Source of the DNA: Hordeum vulgare subsp. vulgare
Taxonomy: Eukaryota; Streptophyta; Magnoliopsida; Poales; Poaceae
Assembly: GCF_904849725.1 (NCBI RefSeq)
Contig: NC_058521.1
Coordinates: 562,856,176-562,920,175, forward strand
Reading direction: 5' to 3'
DNA length: 64,000 nt
In this document: positions 50,282 to 62,489 of the stretch, piece by piece
Layout: each line of letters opens with the position of its first letter
How positions within the stretch are numbered: position 1 is the stretch's first letter
The notes under the pieces: model-generated
What the model was told of the DNA's origin: nothing
What the model saw: the letters and a program-made list of their open reading frames with translations, nothing else
Databases searched by the model: none
Translations under genes and position numbers: made by a program

Positions 50282-50309
50282 ATACATCACCTCGTCATCA
50301 TCCCCCAAC

Positions 50310-50889
50310 TGAACTTGTGGTCGAAAACTGTCAACGCCTTCAGCCGCATCCATTGAGCATTCTTGCCACTGCCGTCAGCGAAGATAGTCCTAGAGATAAC
50401 ATACCACATGTACACGCGAGCATAGGTCTGGATCACACCGTCATTCGCGTCCTCGGGACAATTTGCAAAGTTGGCTGAAATTCAAGTGAAAGCAGCACCA
50501 GTCGGGACTCTATCTTTCTTCCCTCCATCTTGTGCCTCCTACTCTGGAGGTGACATACCAATAAGGGCCTCCATTTGTTGCCGTCATTCCTCAGAATCAG
50601 TGCTCATACAAAGAGGCTTCCCCTCGATTGGAAGTTCGGTGATCATGGAAAGATCCTGAAGAGTCACTATCATCTCTCTGGTCCGGAGGTGAAAAGTATG
50701 GGTCTCCGACCTCCACCGATCAGTAAGTGCAGTGATTGCCACATCATTCAGGTTGGGCGTTGACAGGCTCACAAGCTGAATGAATGAAAGGAGTCGTGTC
50801 ATCTCGATGTATGGTGTGTACGGCTCATCGCACGACATGACAGTCGATGCCCCGTGAGACCGAATCTTCAAGGACATAAGCTTCTGCAA
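50310..50889 (-). pseudogene. Plant mobile domain protein fragment
   Basis: The minus strand encodes ITALTDRWRSETHTFHLRTREM and IVTLQDLSMITELPIEGKPL. This is the signature of the plant mobile domain shared by MAIN-like proteins and by transposon-carried copies. In other frames further on it has VYMWYVISRTIFADGSGKNAQW and LKALTVFDHKFSWG, also typical. The frame changes between these blocks, and the end is cut by the adjoining gypsy LTR. In grasses most such fragments are carried by transposons; a host-gene origin is not excluded. Confidence 0.7.
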
Positions 50890-52299
50890 ACATAGAAGTG
50901 ATATGATTATGATTTGATCTTTTTAAATAAATACAATACATTTAAAGATAATAGTATCTTGTAGTTACCATCCCCTTCTCCGACATCAAGTAGGTTCAGT
51001 GTTCAACGTCATAGGCATCATTCAAAAGCCACATCATCCTACATATTACAAAAAATTAATCGTCTAATATATTAAACAACTATACAAGAATACTCATTTG
51101 AATAATCATCTACTCATATAGGAATACTCATCTAACAATCTAAATACTCATCTAGCAAATATAAAATCAACGAATATTATAAATTATGAATCCTAAATAC
51201 TCATCTACGAATCCTAAATAATCATCTACTCATCTAGAAATCCTAAATACTCATCTACTCATTTAGGAATCGTAAATCACACCTAACTTTTCATATAAAT
51301 TTCAAATTCAAGCAAAACATAAATCTCATCCTAACTTATAAAAATCTGAAAAATGTGCACTATTTTTTAGATAGAAAGATGGCAAACGAAGAAGATTATC
51401 TTTTAGACAGATTTGAGATATAAATTCGCGAAAGAAATCCACTGATCTGACGGATTTTGAAGAGAGGATTGCGAGGAGGAGATGAGGCAGTCGGGGACGG
51501 CCTCTAGGAGAAGAAAACGAGCGGGGGTGGGGATGAGGGGGGGGGGGGGGGGAGCCGGCCCACGGTTGGATAATTGTTTGTGTGACGCATAAGCGCTTGA
51601 CGTCACACATGTGTAACGCCTACGGTTAAGGCTCCACATTACTGGAGGTGGGGTGGGGTCGGACGTCAGCATGGCCGGATGAGTGACGCCTTCGACTAAG
51701 ACGTCACATAGTGTAGTATGACGTCTTATTGTCGGATGTCACATAAAAGGGTTATCTCAATTTGTGTTTTAAGATCAAATTTGTTGATTTTGCCGCTAGC
51801 CGACAGGGAAGCGGTTGCGTGCCCGTCCCGGTCTGGCCCTGTCATGTCCGATTAGGCGCCGTGGCCAGCCGCGGGACGGAGACAGGGAAAGGGAATGGTC
51901 TATTGCTTTGGCCTGCAGTCTGTCACGTTTCGGTGGTCAGACCTGATCCGACAGTGACACACAGCCGAGGGCAAGGGCATCAAATGCTGAGAGAGACCAT
52001 GCCCGTTTTCTATTTTTCCAAAATGAAAAAGAGGAAAATCTGATCATACGGTGAACTGACACACCTTATCCAGAACCGCACCTTATCCAGAACCGCTCAC
52101 CTGTCAGCAATACAGCGACCGACATTGTTTGCTCAAGTGCTATTGTGCTAACCACGTTTTCCACGCGGCCGACATTGTTGTTCATTTCCGATTTAGCAGC
52201 GCAGCAACTGAGCGTTCCTTCCGCGGATCGACGATGATCGTCTCCTTCATCCAAGCCTCAGCTCGCGCTGAGCCGGCAGCCCGGACGCCGCTCCACGCA
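50890..52299. other. Upstream region of the amine oxidase gene with repeats
   Basis: Positions 51090-51290 hold imperfect tandem repeats of ACTCATCTA and AATCCTAAATACTCATC. A G-run lies at 51537-51552. Between 51590 and 51750, GACGTCACA and ATGTCACA motifs recur in both orientations, suggesting the subterminal region of a DNA transposon. From about 51760 the sequence is probably amine oxidase promoter. No TATA box could be assigned. Confidence 0.45.
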
Positions 52300-55200
52300 A
52301 TGCTTACTACTCTCCTCCTGGCCGCCGTCTCCATCCTCGCCGCCGCGGCATCCACCCATCATCCGCACCCGTTCGACCCCCTCTCTCCCGCGGAGCTCAT
52401 CGCCGTGCGCGACGCCGTGCTCGCGTCGCCGCTGGTCCCGGCCCGCCCGCTCACCTTCCACTACGTCGGCCTCGACGAGCCCGACAAGCCAGACGTCCTA
52501 TCCTACGCCTACGGCAACCCCACCTCCTCCTCCCACTCCGCACTGCCGCGACGCGCCTTCGTCGTCGCGCGCGCCGGCGGCCAGTCCCACGAGCTCCGCG
52601 TCGACGTCACCGACGCCGCGGCGCCCGCCGTAATCGCGCACGCCGTCCACCGCGGGGCCGGCTTCCCGACGCTCACGCTGGACGAGCAGTTCGCGGCGGT
52701 CGCGCTGCCGCCCGCGCACCCGCCGTTCGTGGAGTCCGTGCGCCGCCGCGGCGTGGACATGGCCGACGTCCTCTGCGCGGTGTTCCCCGTCGGATGGTTC
52801 GGCGACCTCCCGGCGAAGGAGCGGAGGGTGGTGAAGCTGCTGTGCTTCGTGGCCGGGGCGACGGCCAACTTCTACGCGCGGCCGCTGGAGGGCGTCACGC
52901 TGGTGGTGGACCTCGACCAGATGGCCATCGTCGGGTACAAGGACAGGGTGGTGCTCCCGGTGCCCAAGGCCGAGGGGACGGATTACCGGGCCGGTAAGGC
53001 CGGGCCGCCCTACGCCGGCCGCGCGCCGGCGCCGGGCACGGTGGTGCAGCCCGAGGGCAGGGGCTTCGACATTGACGGCCACTTCGTGAGGTAAATAACG
53101 TACTCATGCACGTTGAGTACTACTCCCTCTGAGTTTAGATTATTAAAGTAGTATTTTAAATATTCTTATATTAATTTACTGCGGGAGTACTTCCAAAATC
53201 GATGTCGAAATCTTGTCGCGGGGTTTAATTATTGCCATGTGAATAGCAAACGGCGCGAGTGTGACATTTTGTCCTGCTCGTGCAAAATACTCATACTCCC
53301 TCCCTCCGTTCGAAATTACTAGATACAAAAATAAAGAAAATAAATGTATTTAAAATTAAAATGAATTTAGATGTATCCATTCCTATTACAAGTATTTTGA
53401 GACGCAGGAAGTAATTTTTAGCATGGTGATCAAGGTATATAATTATACATGTATTAAGAAAAAAATAATTTTGGCTAAATCAATGAATGATCACAAGTAA
53501 ATCATTTAGGCTAAGAAAGTAAGAGATTATCGAAATCGAAAGATTGATATTTTTTTTGCTTTACAAGGACAGATACATGCAATCGAAGTAGAGATGCTTT
53601 TCTTTTCTCTAGATGGCTAAAAAGATTTTTTGACGAATTATAAAAAATGCACTTTACAGTGTAAACTTCTGTTAAAAAAGAATCACACCACATTATAAGA
53701 AAGAAAGAAGTAATTTGTTGCTTGTTCAAACATGAAAAATATCAACATTGGGGTAAAACACGCACGCCCACGACGATAACGACAAATAGTACTTCCTCCT
53801 CGTTTGTGATTTGTCTAGATACATATGTATCTACAACAAACAATCGAGGGTGATAGATAACGACTTCCACTAATCACCAGTCATTACACATGACTGATGA
53901 CACACTACATCTGAATAACTCAAGGTGGCTCGCAGCTTGTCTCATTGTCCGGCTGGGATTGATATTTCTCAACAATCGACTGAGAAATATTATTTTTCTT
54001 TTTCATACAATGTCATTATTAAAATTACAATTATAACTATATAAGGTCACTAATATCAATCAAGATACTTCCTCTATCACAGTTTAGAAGATATGATTAA
54101 CGTGTATTTCTATAATGGACAAGGTTTACAACGTATTGCATTTAATTCTAGTAGTTAATTAGTACTCTATTATACTATTTTTATATGCATGTGCAGTGTG
54201 AATGATATTTTTCAAAACATCTCATGGACAATCAATAATCACTTAGGTTTCCGAAAAATTTCAAGCCACCATCTAAACTGTGACGAAGAAGTAAAATTGA
54301 TGAGGTTTCTCATACTAGCAATCGACGACATCATTAATATTTTATACATGCATGCAATGTTGAGTAAATAGGCAATTTTCCGAGTGTATTAATCCACGAG
54401 ATAATAACTAGCATGGCATTGACTAGACTAATGACGTGCTGATTTTGAACTAACATAGCACATACTACGCATATACTCCCTCCGTTCCTAAATATAAGTC
54501 TTTTTAAGAGATTTCATAATGGGACTACATACGAAGGAAAATGAGTGAATCTATAATTTAAAGTATGTCTATGTATATCCGTATGTAGTCCCCTAATGAA
54601 ACCTCTAAAAAGACTTATATTTAGGAACGGAGGGAGTAGTTGATGCATCTATGCAAGCAAGTAGTACTGCTAGGATAAATAGGAACATGGGGATAAACGA
54701 GTCATACCCTCCAATAGGCCAGTTGGCCGTAGCAGCAGCGTTGGCGTTGGACGCAGCCGTAGCAGCATCATCCTCTGCCCTCTTCTTCTCAGCTTCAAGG
54801 GCGAGACGATCGGCCTCGGATGGTGAAGACATGGCGATGACGAGGACAACGCGGACGTAGACGAAGCAGACGGACGGAGGCGAGCAGTCGAGTAATCGCT
54901 TCCCAAAAACCTAATCGCCCCTCTCCCGTACAGGAGCCGGAGAGGCGGGGGTTTCGGAGGCCTGCTCTCTCGTCGACCGTGTACGCGGTAAACGGGACGG
55001 AGTCGTCGGCGACAGCAGCAGTAAAAGGAACGAACGCGTGAGGCAGATGCGATCTGATTCTCGTGACGGCTAGGGTAGGCGTTAGCCTGCTTATAAAGGC
55101 GGCTCGGCGGAAAGACGTGGGCCGAACCCACGTCCGAGTCGGTAACAGCCCACGATCCGACGTCTCGGATCGTGCCGTGTCCGTTACGTATTCTCCGTTC

Positions 55201-58200
55201 CTGACCGACAAAAATAAGCGCGTAGGTATGAGCTCGGTTCGGCTCATTCCCGCAACCCGCGGCGCGGCGCGTCGCGTCGTGACGAGGCGTGGCGAGGCGG
55301 GCGGTGGAGGAGGAGTGCGCGAGGGCACCTTCTCTTCTCACTCTCCAATAGCATGTGGAAGAGAGACCCTTATAAAGGGGTCCAACTTCTCCTCCACTAG
55401 CGGGGTGGGACTAAACTTCCCACCACCTTGTCATGCCACCACCTACATGGGGCCCTTGGAGATTTTTCTGAAATTCTCTTATGGGCCTAAGGCCCATCAC
55501 TAATTTCAACAATCCCCACAAGATCTCAAGGGCACATCGTGTTCCCACGTTCCAATCACTGTTTTAATATACCAGCATTTCAGTGAAGACCTGTTAAGGT
55601 TGAGCTTCACCTAGAGCAAGCAACTACACTCCTTTACAACTGAACAATGGACTATGCCTTGAATTGTCAGTTTGGCGTAAAGAAGCATTACCACAAGTCC
55701 TACTAGTACTAGGCTACCAAAGGTGACCCCTCGGGTGGAGCATATTAGTCACACTCCTGGCCTATTCATGAGTTTACTAGAGATCACCCAAATCTCATAG
55801 ACTGTGACCAGCAGTCAAGCTCATATAGGTGTATTCCTCCAAAGATCACTCTATAAGACAGCATCTTGCTTACCCATAAGCTTGAGAACACCTTAAGACA
55901 GTAGTCATCCTACCATACAGTATCCGAGAGCATTGCATCTCCAACGGAGTGGGTTAGTAAATCTACTCTCCTCAGTTCACCACTGGCTTGTTTTCCCAGG
56001 TCCTACTTCACGGGATCTCCGATCATATAGGTCGGGTTACTACCATGGCAACTCATGTGGGTCTCATACCCATCTCCCTCGATGCACTATCTATCACAAC
56101 ACGTGATAGCCCTTTAGTAAAGGGATCTGCCAGATTCTTAACCGTTTGGATGTAATCCAACGCTATCACTCCGGAGTTTCTCAAATGTCTGACAGACTTC
56201 AATCTCATTCTTATATGTTTGTTGGACTTCATATTGTCCTTTGAACTCTTCACTTTGACAATAACCGTCTAATTATCGCAGTTCATAAGGATAGCCGGAA
56301 CCGGCTTCTCAACCACAGGTAAGTCCATCAAGAGACCTTGAAGAAATTCTGCTTTGACACCAGATGTGTCTAATGCTGTTAATTCTGCTTCCATTGTCGA
56401 TCTCGTTAAGATCGTTTGCTTGCAAGACTTTCAGGAAACAGCACCACCCCCAAGAGTAAACATATACCCAGTAGTGGCCTTCATCTCATCAGCATCAGAG
56501 ATCCAATTCGCATCACTATACCCTTCAAGTACCGATGGGTATCCCATATAGTGAAGTCCGTGGTTGACAGTACCTTTCATGTAGCGCATAATTCTTTCAA
56601 CAGTACGCCAATGAACGTCGCCCGGGTTTGCAACAAACCAGCTAAGTTTGCTCACAGCAAACGCGATGTCAGGCCTCGTTGCGCTAGCTAGGTACATAAG
56701 CGAACCAATAATTTGAGAGAATCTCAATTGATCTATAGTTGTGCCTTTAAACTTTCGAATAAGCACACTAGGATCATATGGTGTTTGAGAAATTTTGCAG
56801 TCTGGATATCTAAAGCGACTCAAAATCTTGTCAACATAGTGGGATTGCAGAAGTGTAATCCCACCCTCATCATCTCTCAAAAGCTTGATGTTCAAGATAA
56901 CATCAGCCACCCCAAGGTCCTTCATCTCAAAGTTTTGAGAGAGAAAAGACTTAACCTCCTCAATTACTTTGACGTTGGTTCCAAATATCAGTATGTCATC
57001 AACATACAAGCACAATATAACTCCTTCGCCCCCACCATGGCGATAGTATACACATTTGTCAGCTTCATTAACAACGAAGCCAACAGATGTCAGAGTTGTA
57101 TTAAACTTCTCATGCCATTGCTTAGGTGCTTGTCTCAGACCATATAAAGATTTCAGCAACTTACACACCTTTCCTTCCTGACCTTCTATCACAAAGCCAT
57201 CTGGCTGTTGCATATAGATTTCCTCATTTAGCTCTCCATTCAGGAAAGCCGTCTTAACATCCATTTGATGAACGAGAAGACCATGAGAGGCCGCCAATGA
57301 GAGTAGTACTCGAATGATGTTCAGTCTAGCCACAGGTGAATAAGTATCAAAGAAATCTTCTTCTTCTTTCTCGGCATAGCCCTTGGCCACAAGCCTAGCC
57401 TTGTACTTTTCAATCGTACCATCGGGCCTAAGCTTCTTTTTGAACACCCACTTGCATCCCAATGGTTTGCAACCATAGGGACGATCGGTGATTTCCCATG
57501 TCCCATTAGCCATGATGGAATCCATCTCGCTACGGACCGTAGCTTTCCAGTAATCAGCATCTGGAGAAGCATACGCTTCTGAAATAGAAGTGAGATTATC
57601 ATCCACGAGGTATACGAAGAAATCATCACCAAAGGTCTTTGCAGTCCTTTGTCTCTTGCCCCTACCAAGGGTTTCCTCATCATCCTCCTCGGGATTGTCA
57701 TCATGTGTTTGTTCATAATATTCCATAGGAATGGCAGGCTCAGGAGTTATCTCAGATTCCTGTCTAGAAGTGCTTTGCATATCTCTCATGGGAAATATAT
57801 CCTCAAAGAATGTAGCATCCCTCGACTCCCTTATTGTACCGACCTTCACGTCAGGTACCTCGGAATTCACTACTAGAAATCTATAGCCTACGCTATTCTT
57901 AGCGTATCCCAAATTAACGCAGTCCACAGTCTTTGGTCCAAGCTTACACTTCTTGGGGATCGGTACATTGACTTTCGCCAAGCAGCTCCAAGTACGTAAG
58001 TACGAGAGCGTTGTCCTTCTCTTCGACCACTCCTCGTAGGGAGTGACCTCATTATCTTTTGTAGGAACTTTATTCAGGACATGACACGCGGTCAATATAG
58101 CCTCCCCCCACCATGCCTTGGATAAACCCGATGTATCTAACATGGCGTTAACCAAATCAGTTAGAGTACGGTTTTTCCGCTCGGCAACCCCGTTTGATTG

Positions 58201-61200
58201 GGGTGAATAGGGAGGCGTCCTCTTATGAATAATGTTGTGTTTCGCACAAAAAGAATCAAATTCGTTTGAGAAGTACTCTCCACCACGATCATACCAGACT
58301 CGTTTCAAGTTGATTCTCAACTTCTGACTTATAGACTTTAAACTAGTGTAGAGCCTCATCTTTAGTATTTAACAGATACACATAGCAATATCTAGTCGAA
58401 TCATCTATCAATGTCATGAAATATTTATTTCCACCTTTAGTCAACACACCATTCATCTCACAAAGATCAGAATGTATGAGTTCTAATGGTGCCAAGTGTC
58501 TCTCCTCTGCAGCCTTGTGAGGCTTGCGAGGTTGCTTTGCTTGCACACACGAATGGCACTTAGAACCCTTGGCTAAAGTGAAAGTCGGGATTAAATTCAG
58601 TTTTGCTAGCCGCGACATAACACCGAAACTTATGTGACAAAGACGTGAATGCCAAACTTCAGATTCATTAACACTCGAATGAATATTGTTCACGACTTTA
58701 TTACAAAAATCTACGAGGGAAAGGCGGAACAGACCTCCTCACTCCTTTTCCAACAAAAAGTACATATTTCGTAACTACTACTTTATTAGACTCGAATACC
58801 AACTTAAACCCTTCTCTACACAGAAGGGAACCACTAACGAGGCTCTTCTTGATGGCGGGGACATGCTGCACGTTCTTCAGCTGCACGATCCTTCCTCAAG
58901 TAAACTTCATATCGACCTTGCCAACACCAAGAACAGAAGCACTCGCGCCATTCCCCATCAATACGGACCCGCGACCGGTGGCCTGATAAGAAGAGAACAA
59001 TGATATGTCAGCACACATATGAATATTTGCACCCGTGTCCACCCACCAATCGGTGGACTGACAAACTGAAAATACAGTAAGTAAATTACCGTACCCAGAT
59101 GCACCACTTTCATTGTTGCCCACAATCATATTGGCAGACTTGGAATCCTGCGCCGGCTTCTTGTACTTGTTTGGGCATTTGTTCGCCCAATGTTCCTCTG
59201 AACCATAAGTATAGCAGCCATCTCCCTTCTTATTCTTCTTGAAGGGCTTCTTTCCCTTCTTCTTGAAGTCGGTATTCTGTTGGACAGAATTCTTTCCCTT
59301 GGGCTTGTGGGAATTGAAGTTCCTCTGATGTACCATATTGGCAGCAGAAGAGCTTTCCACCGCTTTTCCATTGGAGTACTTTGCTCTCGAGTTCTGCTCA
59401 ACACTCAGATGGCCGATGATGTCCTCTACTGAGAACTCACGCCTCTGATGTTTCAGAGTAGTAGCAAAGTTCCTCCAGGAATTAGGGAGCTTAGCAATTA
59501 TACAGCCCGCGACAAACTTGCCCGGCAAATTGCACTTAAGAACCTCATGTTCTTTAGCTATGCATATTATCTCATGAGCCTGCTCCAATACAGAACGGTT
59601 GTCAACCATCTTGTAATCGTGAAACTGCTCCATAACATACATCTCACTCCCAGCATCGGTGGCCCCGAATTTAGATTCGAGCGCCTCCCACAAGTCTTTG
59701 GCAACATGCATATGTAAGTATGCATCAACCAGCTTATCTCCGATCACGCTTATGACTACTCCAAGGAATAGTACGGTGGCCTCCGCGAACATCTTCTCCT
59801 GTTCAGGAGAGATCGTTCCCGTTGGAGTGACACCGACTACCCAGAACACGTTCATAGCCGTGAGCCATAAGGTGGTTCTCGTTTGCCAACGCTTGAAATA
59901 AGTACCGGTAAACTTGTCCGGTTTCAATGCAGCAGCAAAACCATTACTCAAAAAATTCCTACACAAATTAGGTTTTTGGATTGTTGAGTAAATAGGCAAT
60001 TTCCCGAGTGTATTAATCCACGAGATAATAACTAGCATGGCATTGACTAGACTAATGACGTACTGATTTTGATCTAACCTAGCACATACTACGCATATAG
60101 TTGATGCATCTATGCAAGCAAGTAGTACTGCTAGGATAAATAGAAACATGGGGATAAACGAGTCATACCCTCCAATCGCCGGCGGCAGCAGCAAGCGCGT
60201 AGGTATGAGTTCGGCTCGGCTCATTCCTGCGACGAGGCGGGCGGCGGAGGAGGAGTGCGCGAGGGCACCTTCTCTTCTCACTCTACAATAGCATGTGGAA
60301 GAGAGACCCTTATAAAGGGGTCCAACTTCTCCTCCACTAGCGGGGTGGTACTAAACTTCCCACCACCTTATCATGCCACCACATACATGGGTCCTTGGAG
60401 ATTTTTCTGAAATTCTCTTATGGGTCTAAGGCCCATCACTAATTTCAATATGCAACAATGAAAAGGTGGGTTTAAATGCATCGTATTAATCAACCAACTA
60501 GAAATGAAAGAATTGTCTTGTTATGCGTTGAAAAAAATACATACTAAATACTTCCTGTGTTTTAAAATTCTTTTCTTAGATTTATCTACATATGAATGTA
60601 TCTAGTCACGTTTTAGTATTTAGATACATCCATTTTTAGACAAACCTAAGACAAGAATTTTGGGTCGGAGAGAATAGCACATCAAAGTGACCATTGAGCA
60701 CATGTTTAGGCAAAAACATGTTTAGGGTGGAAATGTTTTTCTAAACCCACCATTACTAGTTTTTATGTAAAATTTTGAAATTTGTTTCGCATGTATATGA
60801 GCTACATTGAATTTCCATAGTACTATCAGATAAAACGACACGACAATGTCACTCCTCAAAAGAGATTTTTTTTTCGTGTTTGCTGTTTATAGAGAATCAT
60901 TTGTGCTCAAGATTAGAAGAAAAGGGCACTTTCGCACTGATCAGTCATTTATTTCAGAAAAAAATACTAGACACTTTATTTAAAACTCACGGAAAAAAAA
61001 AAAGAAATAGACACTGACGGTTCTTGCTACTTCATAGATGGGCCAACTGGGAGTTCCACGTGGGCTTTGACGTGCGCGCCGGCACGGTCATCTCACTAGC
61101 TTCGATCCACGACGCCGAGGCCGGCGCCCGGCGGCGGGTTCTCTACCGCGGGTTCGTGTCGGAGGTCTTCGTGCCGTACATGGACCCGGCGGAGGAGTGG

Positions 61201-62489
61201 TACTACCGCACGTTCCTGGACGCCGGCGAGTACGGCCTGGGGCTCTGGGCCTTCCCGCTCCAGCCCGGCGCCGACTGCCCGGCCAACGCCGCCTACCTGG
61301 ACGGCTACTACGCCGGGCAGGACGGCAAGCCCGTGGAGAACAAGAACATGATCTGCGTCTTCGAGCGCTACGCCGGCGACGTCGCGTGGCGCCACACCGA
61401 GGCCGGCTTCCCCGACCGATTGGTGACCAACCGGCCCTGCTCTCCATTGGCGCGCATGTACGTATTATGGCCGATCCTCTGATGCGCTTGGGCTGATGTA
61501 GATCACGGAGGTCCGCCCTGACGTGAGCTTGGTTGTGAGGATGGTGGTCTCGTGCGGGAACTACGACTACGTACTGGACTGGGAGTTCAGGACCAGCGGC
61601 TCCATCAAATTCACGGTATGAATATGATATGATCACTCCATCGATCTCTTCCGATGCAAATCGAATCAACCGAAGAACGAAAGCAATCAAATTTGATTTA
61701 TGCCATTCTGCGTTGCACTTGCACTTGTAGGTGTCTCTTACTGGTCTCCTGGAGGTGAAGGGGACGGCATACACGCACGCCGACCAGATCACGGAGGACG
61801 CGCACGGCACGCTGGTGGCGGAGAACACGCTCGCCGTCTACCACGACCACTACGTCACGTACCACCTGGACCTCGACGTCGACGGAACCAACAACTCCTT
61901 CGTCAAGAACACCGTCGCCACCAAGCGCAACGTGGCCGGAACACCGAGGAGGAGCTACTGGACGGTGCGCCGGGACGTGGCCGAGACGGAGGCGGACGCG
62001 CAGGTGGACGTGAACGCGGCGCCGGGCGACCTGCTGGTCGTGAACCCAAACAAGAGGACCAGGATGGGCAACGAGGTCGGCTACCGGGTCATCCCTGGCG
62101 GCGCGACGGCGGCGTCGGTGCTGGACGACGACGACTACCCGCAGAGGCGCGCCAGCTACTGCAAGAAGCAGGTGCGGGTGACGCCGTACAGCAAGGCGGA
62201 GAAGTGGGCGCCAGGGCTGTACGCCGACCAGAGCACCGGCGACGACGGCCTGGCCGCTTGGAGCGAGAGGAACAGGACGGTCCGGAACGAGGACATCGTG
62301 CTGTGGTACACGGTGGGCATCCACCACATACCCTACCAGGACGACTTCCCCGTCATGCCGACCGTGAGCGGCGGGTTCGAGCTCCGGCCGGCGAATTTCT
62401 TCGAGAGGAACCCGTTGCTCACAACGAGACCGCCCGGGCTTGACCAGCCGCCTCTAGTGAACTGCTCGTGCACCGGTGATCCCAGATGA
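52300..62489 (+). CDS. Primary (copper/topaquinone) amine oxidase, 4 exons
   Basis: Exons 52300-53090, 61038-61422, 61502-61615 and 61731-62489 splice at GT-AG with matching phases into 682 codons, a normal length for plant copper amine oxidases. Start choice: ATG 52300 gives a signal peptide ([18 protein letters not shown]), so the product is probably apoplastic; an upstream in-frame extension is not signal-like. The N2/N3 domains are in exon 1. Exon 2 has the catalytic-base Asp at about 325 (FLDAGEYG). Exon 3 has the topaquinone precursor Tyr at about 413 in NYDY. Exon 4 has copper ligands HDH (468-470) and the HH of [15 protein letters not shown] (628-629). The enzyme oxidises primary amines such as putrescine to aldehyde, ammonia and hydrogen peroxide. 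Intron 1 is 7.9 kb and full of transposons; the gene is otherwise open. There is no C-terminal peroxisomal SKL-type signal. Confidence 0.92.
53121..53189. mobile_element. Short decayed Stowaway-like MITE in intron 1
   Basis: TACTCCCTCTGAGTTTAG at the left and CTGCGGGAGTA at the right give Stowaway-like termini 69 bp apart with an AT-rich interior. It lies 30 bp after the exon 1 donor. The match is weak. Confidence 0.5.
53294..53413. mobile_element. Stowaway-like MITE in intron 1
   Basis: The left end TACTCCCTCCCTCCGTTCGA and the right end GAGACGCAGGAAGTA enclose two inverted pieces (AATGTATTTAAAAT and ATGAATTTAGATGTATCCATT) typical of another Triticeae Stowaway family. It is moderately decayed. 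The 940 bp from there to element C are AT-rich with no gene. Confidence 0.65.
54358..55511 (-). repeat. 3' LTR of element C (with MITE)
   Basis: On the minus strand it starts TGTTGAAATTAGTGATGGGC at 55511 and ends CCTATTTACTCAACA at 54358. It includes a TATA-like CCTTTATAAGGG (near 55375), a second CTTTATAAGC (near 55096), and an open stretch starting [17 protein letters not shown] at 54832. The MITE at 54474-54638 is inserted in it. Confidence 0.9.
54474..54638. mobile_element. Stowaway MITE (165 bp) inside the LTR of element C
   Basis: Ends TACTCCCTCCGTTCCTAAAT and ATTTAGGAACGGAGGGAGTA, the same family as 10507-10670. The other LTR keeps the empty site: CTACGCATATAGTTGATGCA near 60091-60110. 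The insertion therefore came after element C. Confidence 0.93.
56053..59960 (-). pseudogene. Copia gag-pol of element C, decayed
   Basis: Gag runs from [19 protein letters not shown] to a zinc-knuckle region [18 protein letters not shown], in which the second Cys of the CCHC set is Gly-Ser-shifted and may be lost. The protease site is [13 protein letters not shown] stop follows at 58896-58898 (VDMKFT then stop), with frameshifts near 58735 and 58300-58360. Integrase ([26 protein letters not shown]) and reverse transcriptase ([26 protein letters not shown]) occupy 56431-58359. A frameshift at GGGAVS breaks RNase H, which continues to 56053 with [10 protein letters not shown]. It differs clearly from A and B and belongs to another copia family. 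It is non-functional. Confidence 0.9.
59982..60450 (-). repeat. 5' LTR of element C, internally deleted (469 bp)
   Basis: Matches both ends of the other LTR but lacks about 520 bp of its middle: sequence jumps from CATACCCTCCAAT to AGCAAGCGCGTAGG. The outer terminus has changed from CA to TA (60449-60450). The open frame passing from this LTR into gag (58896-60281) is a result of the deletion. Confidence 0.88.
60549..60676. mobile_element. Stowaway-like MITE in intron 1
   Basis: TTAAAATTCTTTTCTTAGAT at the left and GACAAGAATTTTGGGTCGGA at the right are inverted, with GTATCTAGTCACGTTTTAGT in the centre, a family common in Triticeae. Termini are worn. The remaining intron up to exon 2 at 61038 has no other feature. 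Confidence 0.75.

Larger units (their letters stand above)
54358..60450 (-). mobile_element. Ty1/copia element C in intron 1 of the amine oxidase gene
   Basis: Antisense to the gene. TGCAA duplications lie at 54353-54357 and 60451-60455. The minus-strand order is 5' LTR (59982-60450), gag-pol remains (56053-59960), polypurine tract CTTGTGGGGAT next to 55512, and 3' LTR (54358-55511). No primer site is seen after the 5' LTR, so the leader seems lost. LTR lengths differ widely because of a deletion in one and a MITE in the other. Confidence 0.9.

Noticed and set aside
51090..51290. CRISPR-like or satellite array
   Set aside because: Repeats of ACTCATCTA are short, irregular and AT-rich with no constant spacing; the window is eukaryotic.
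52498..53082. 194-codon antisense frame in amine oxidase exon 1
   Set aside because: Shadow of the GC-rich sense exon, Arg/His-rich without family resemblance.
54358..54860. A separate gene starting [10 protein letters not shown]
   Set aside because: It lies inside the LTR of element C and its second half is repeated in the other LTR, so it is not an independent gene.
61088..61828. 246-codon frame antisense to the amine oxidase exons
   Set aside because: It overlaps highly conserved sense exons and crosses introns; it is a GC-rich shadow.
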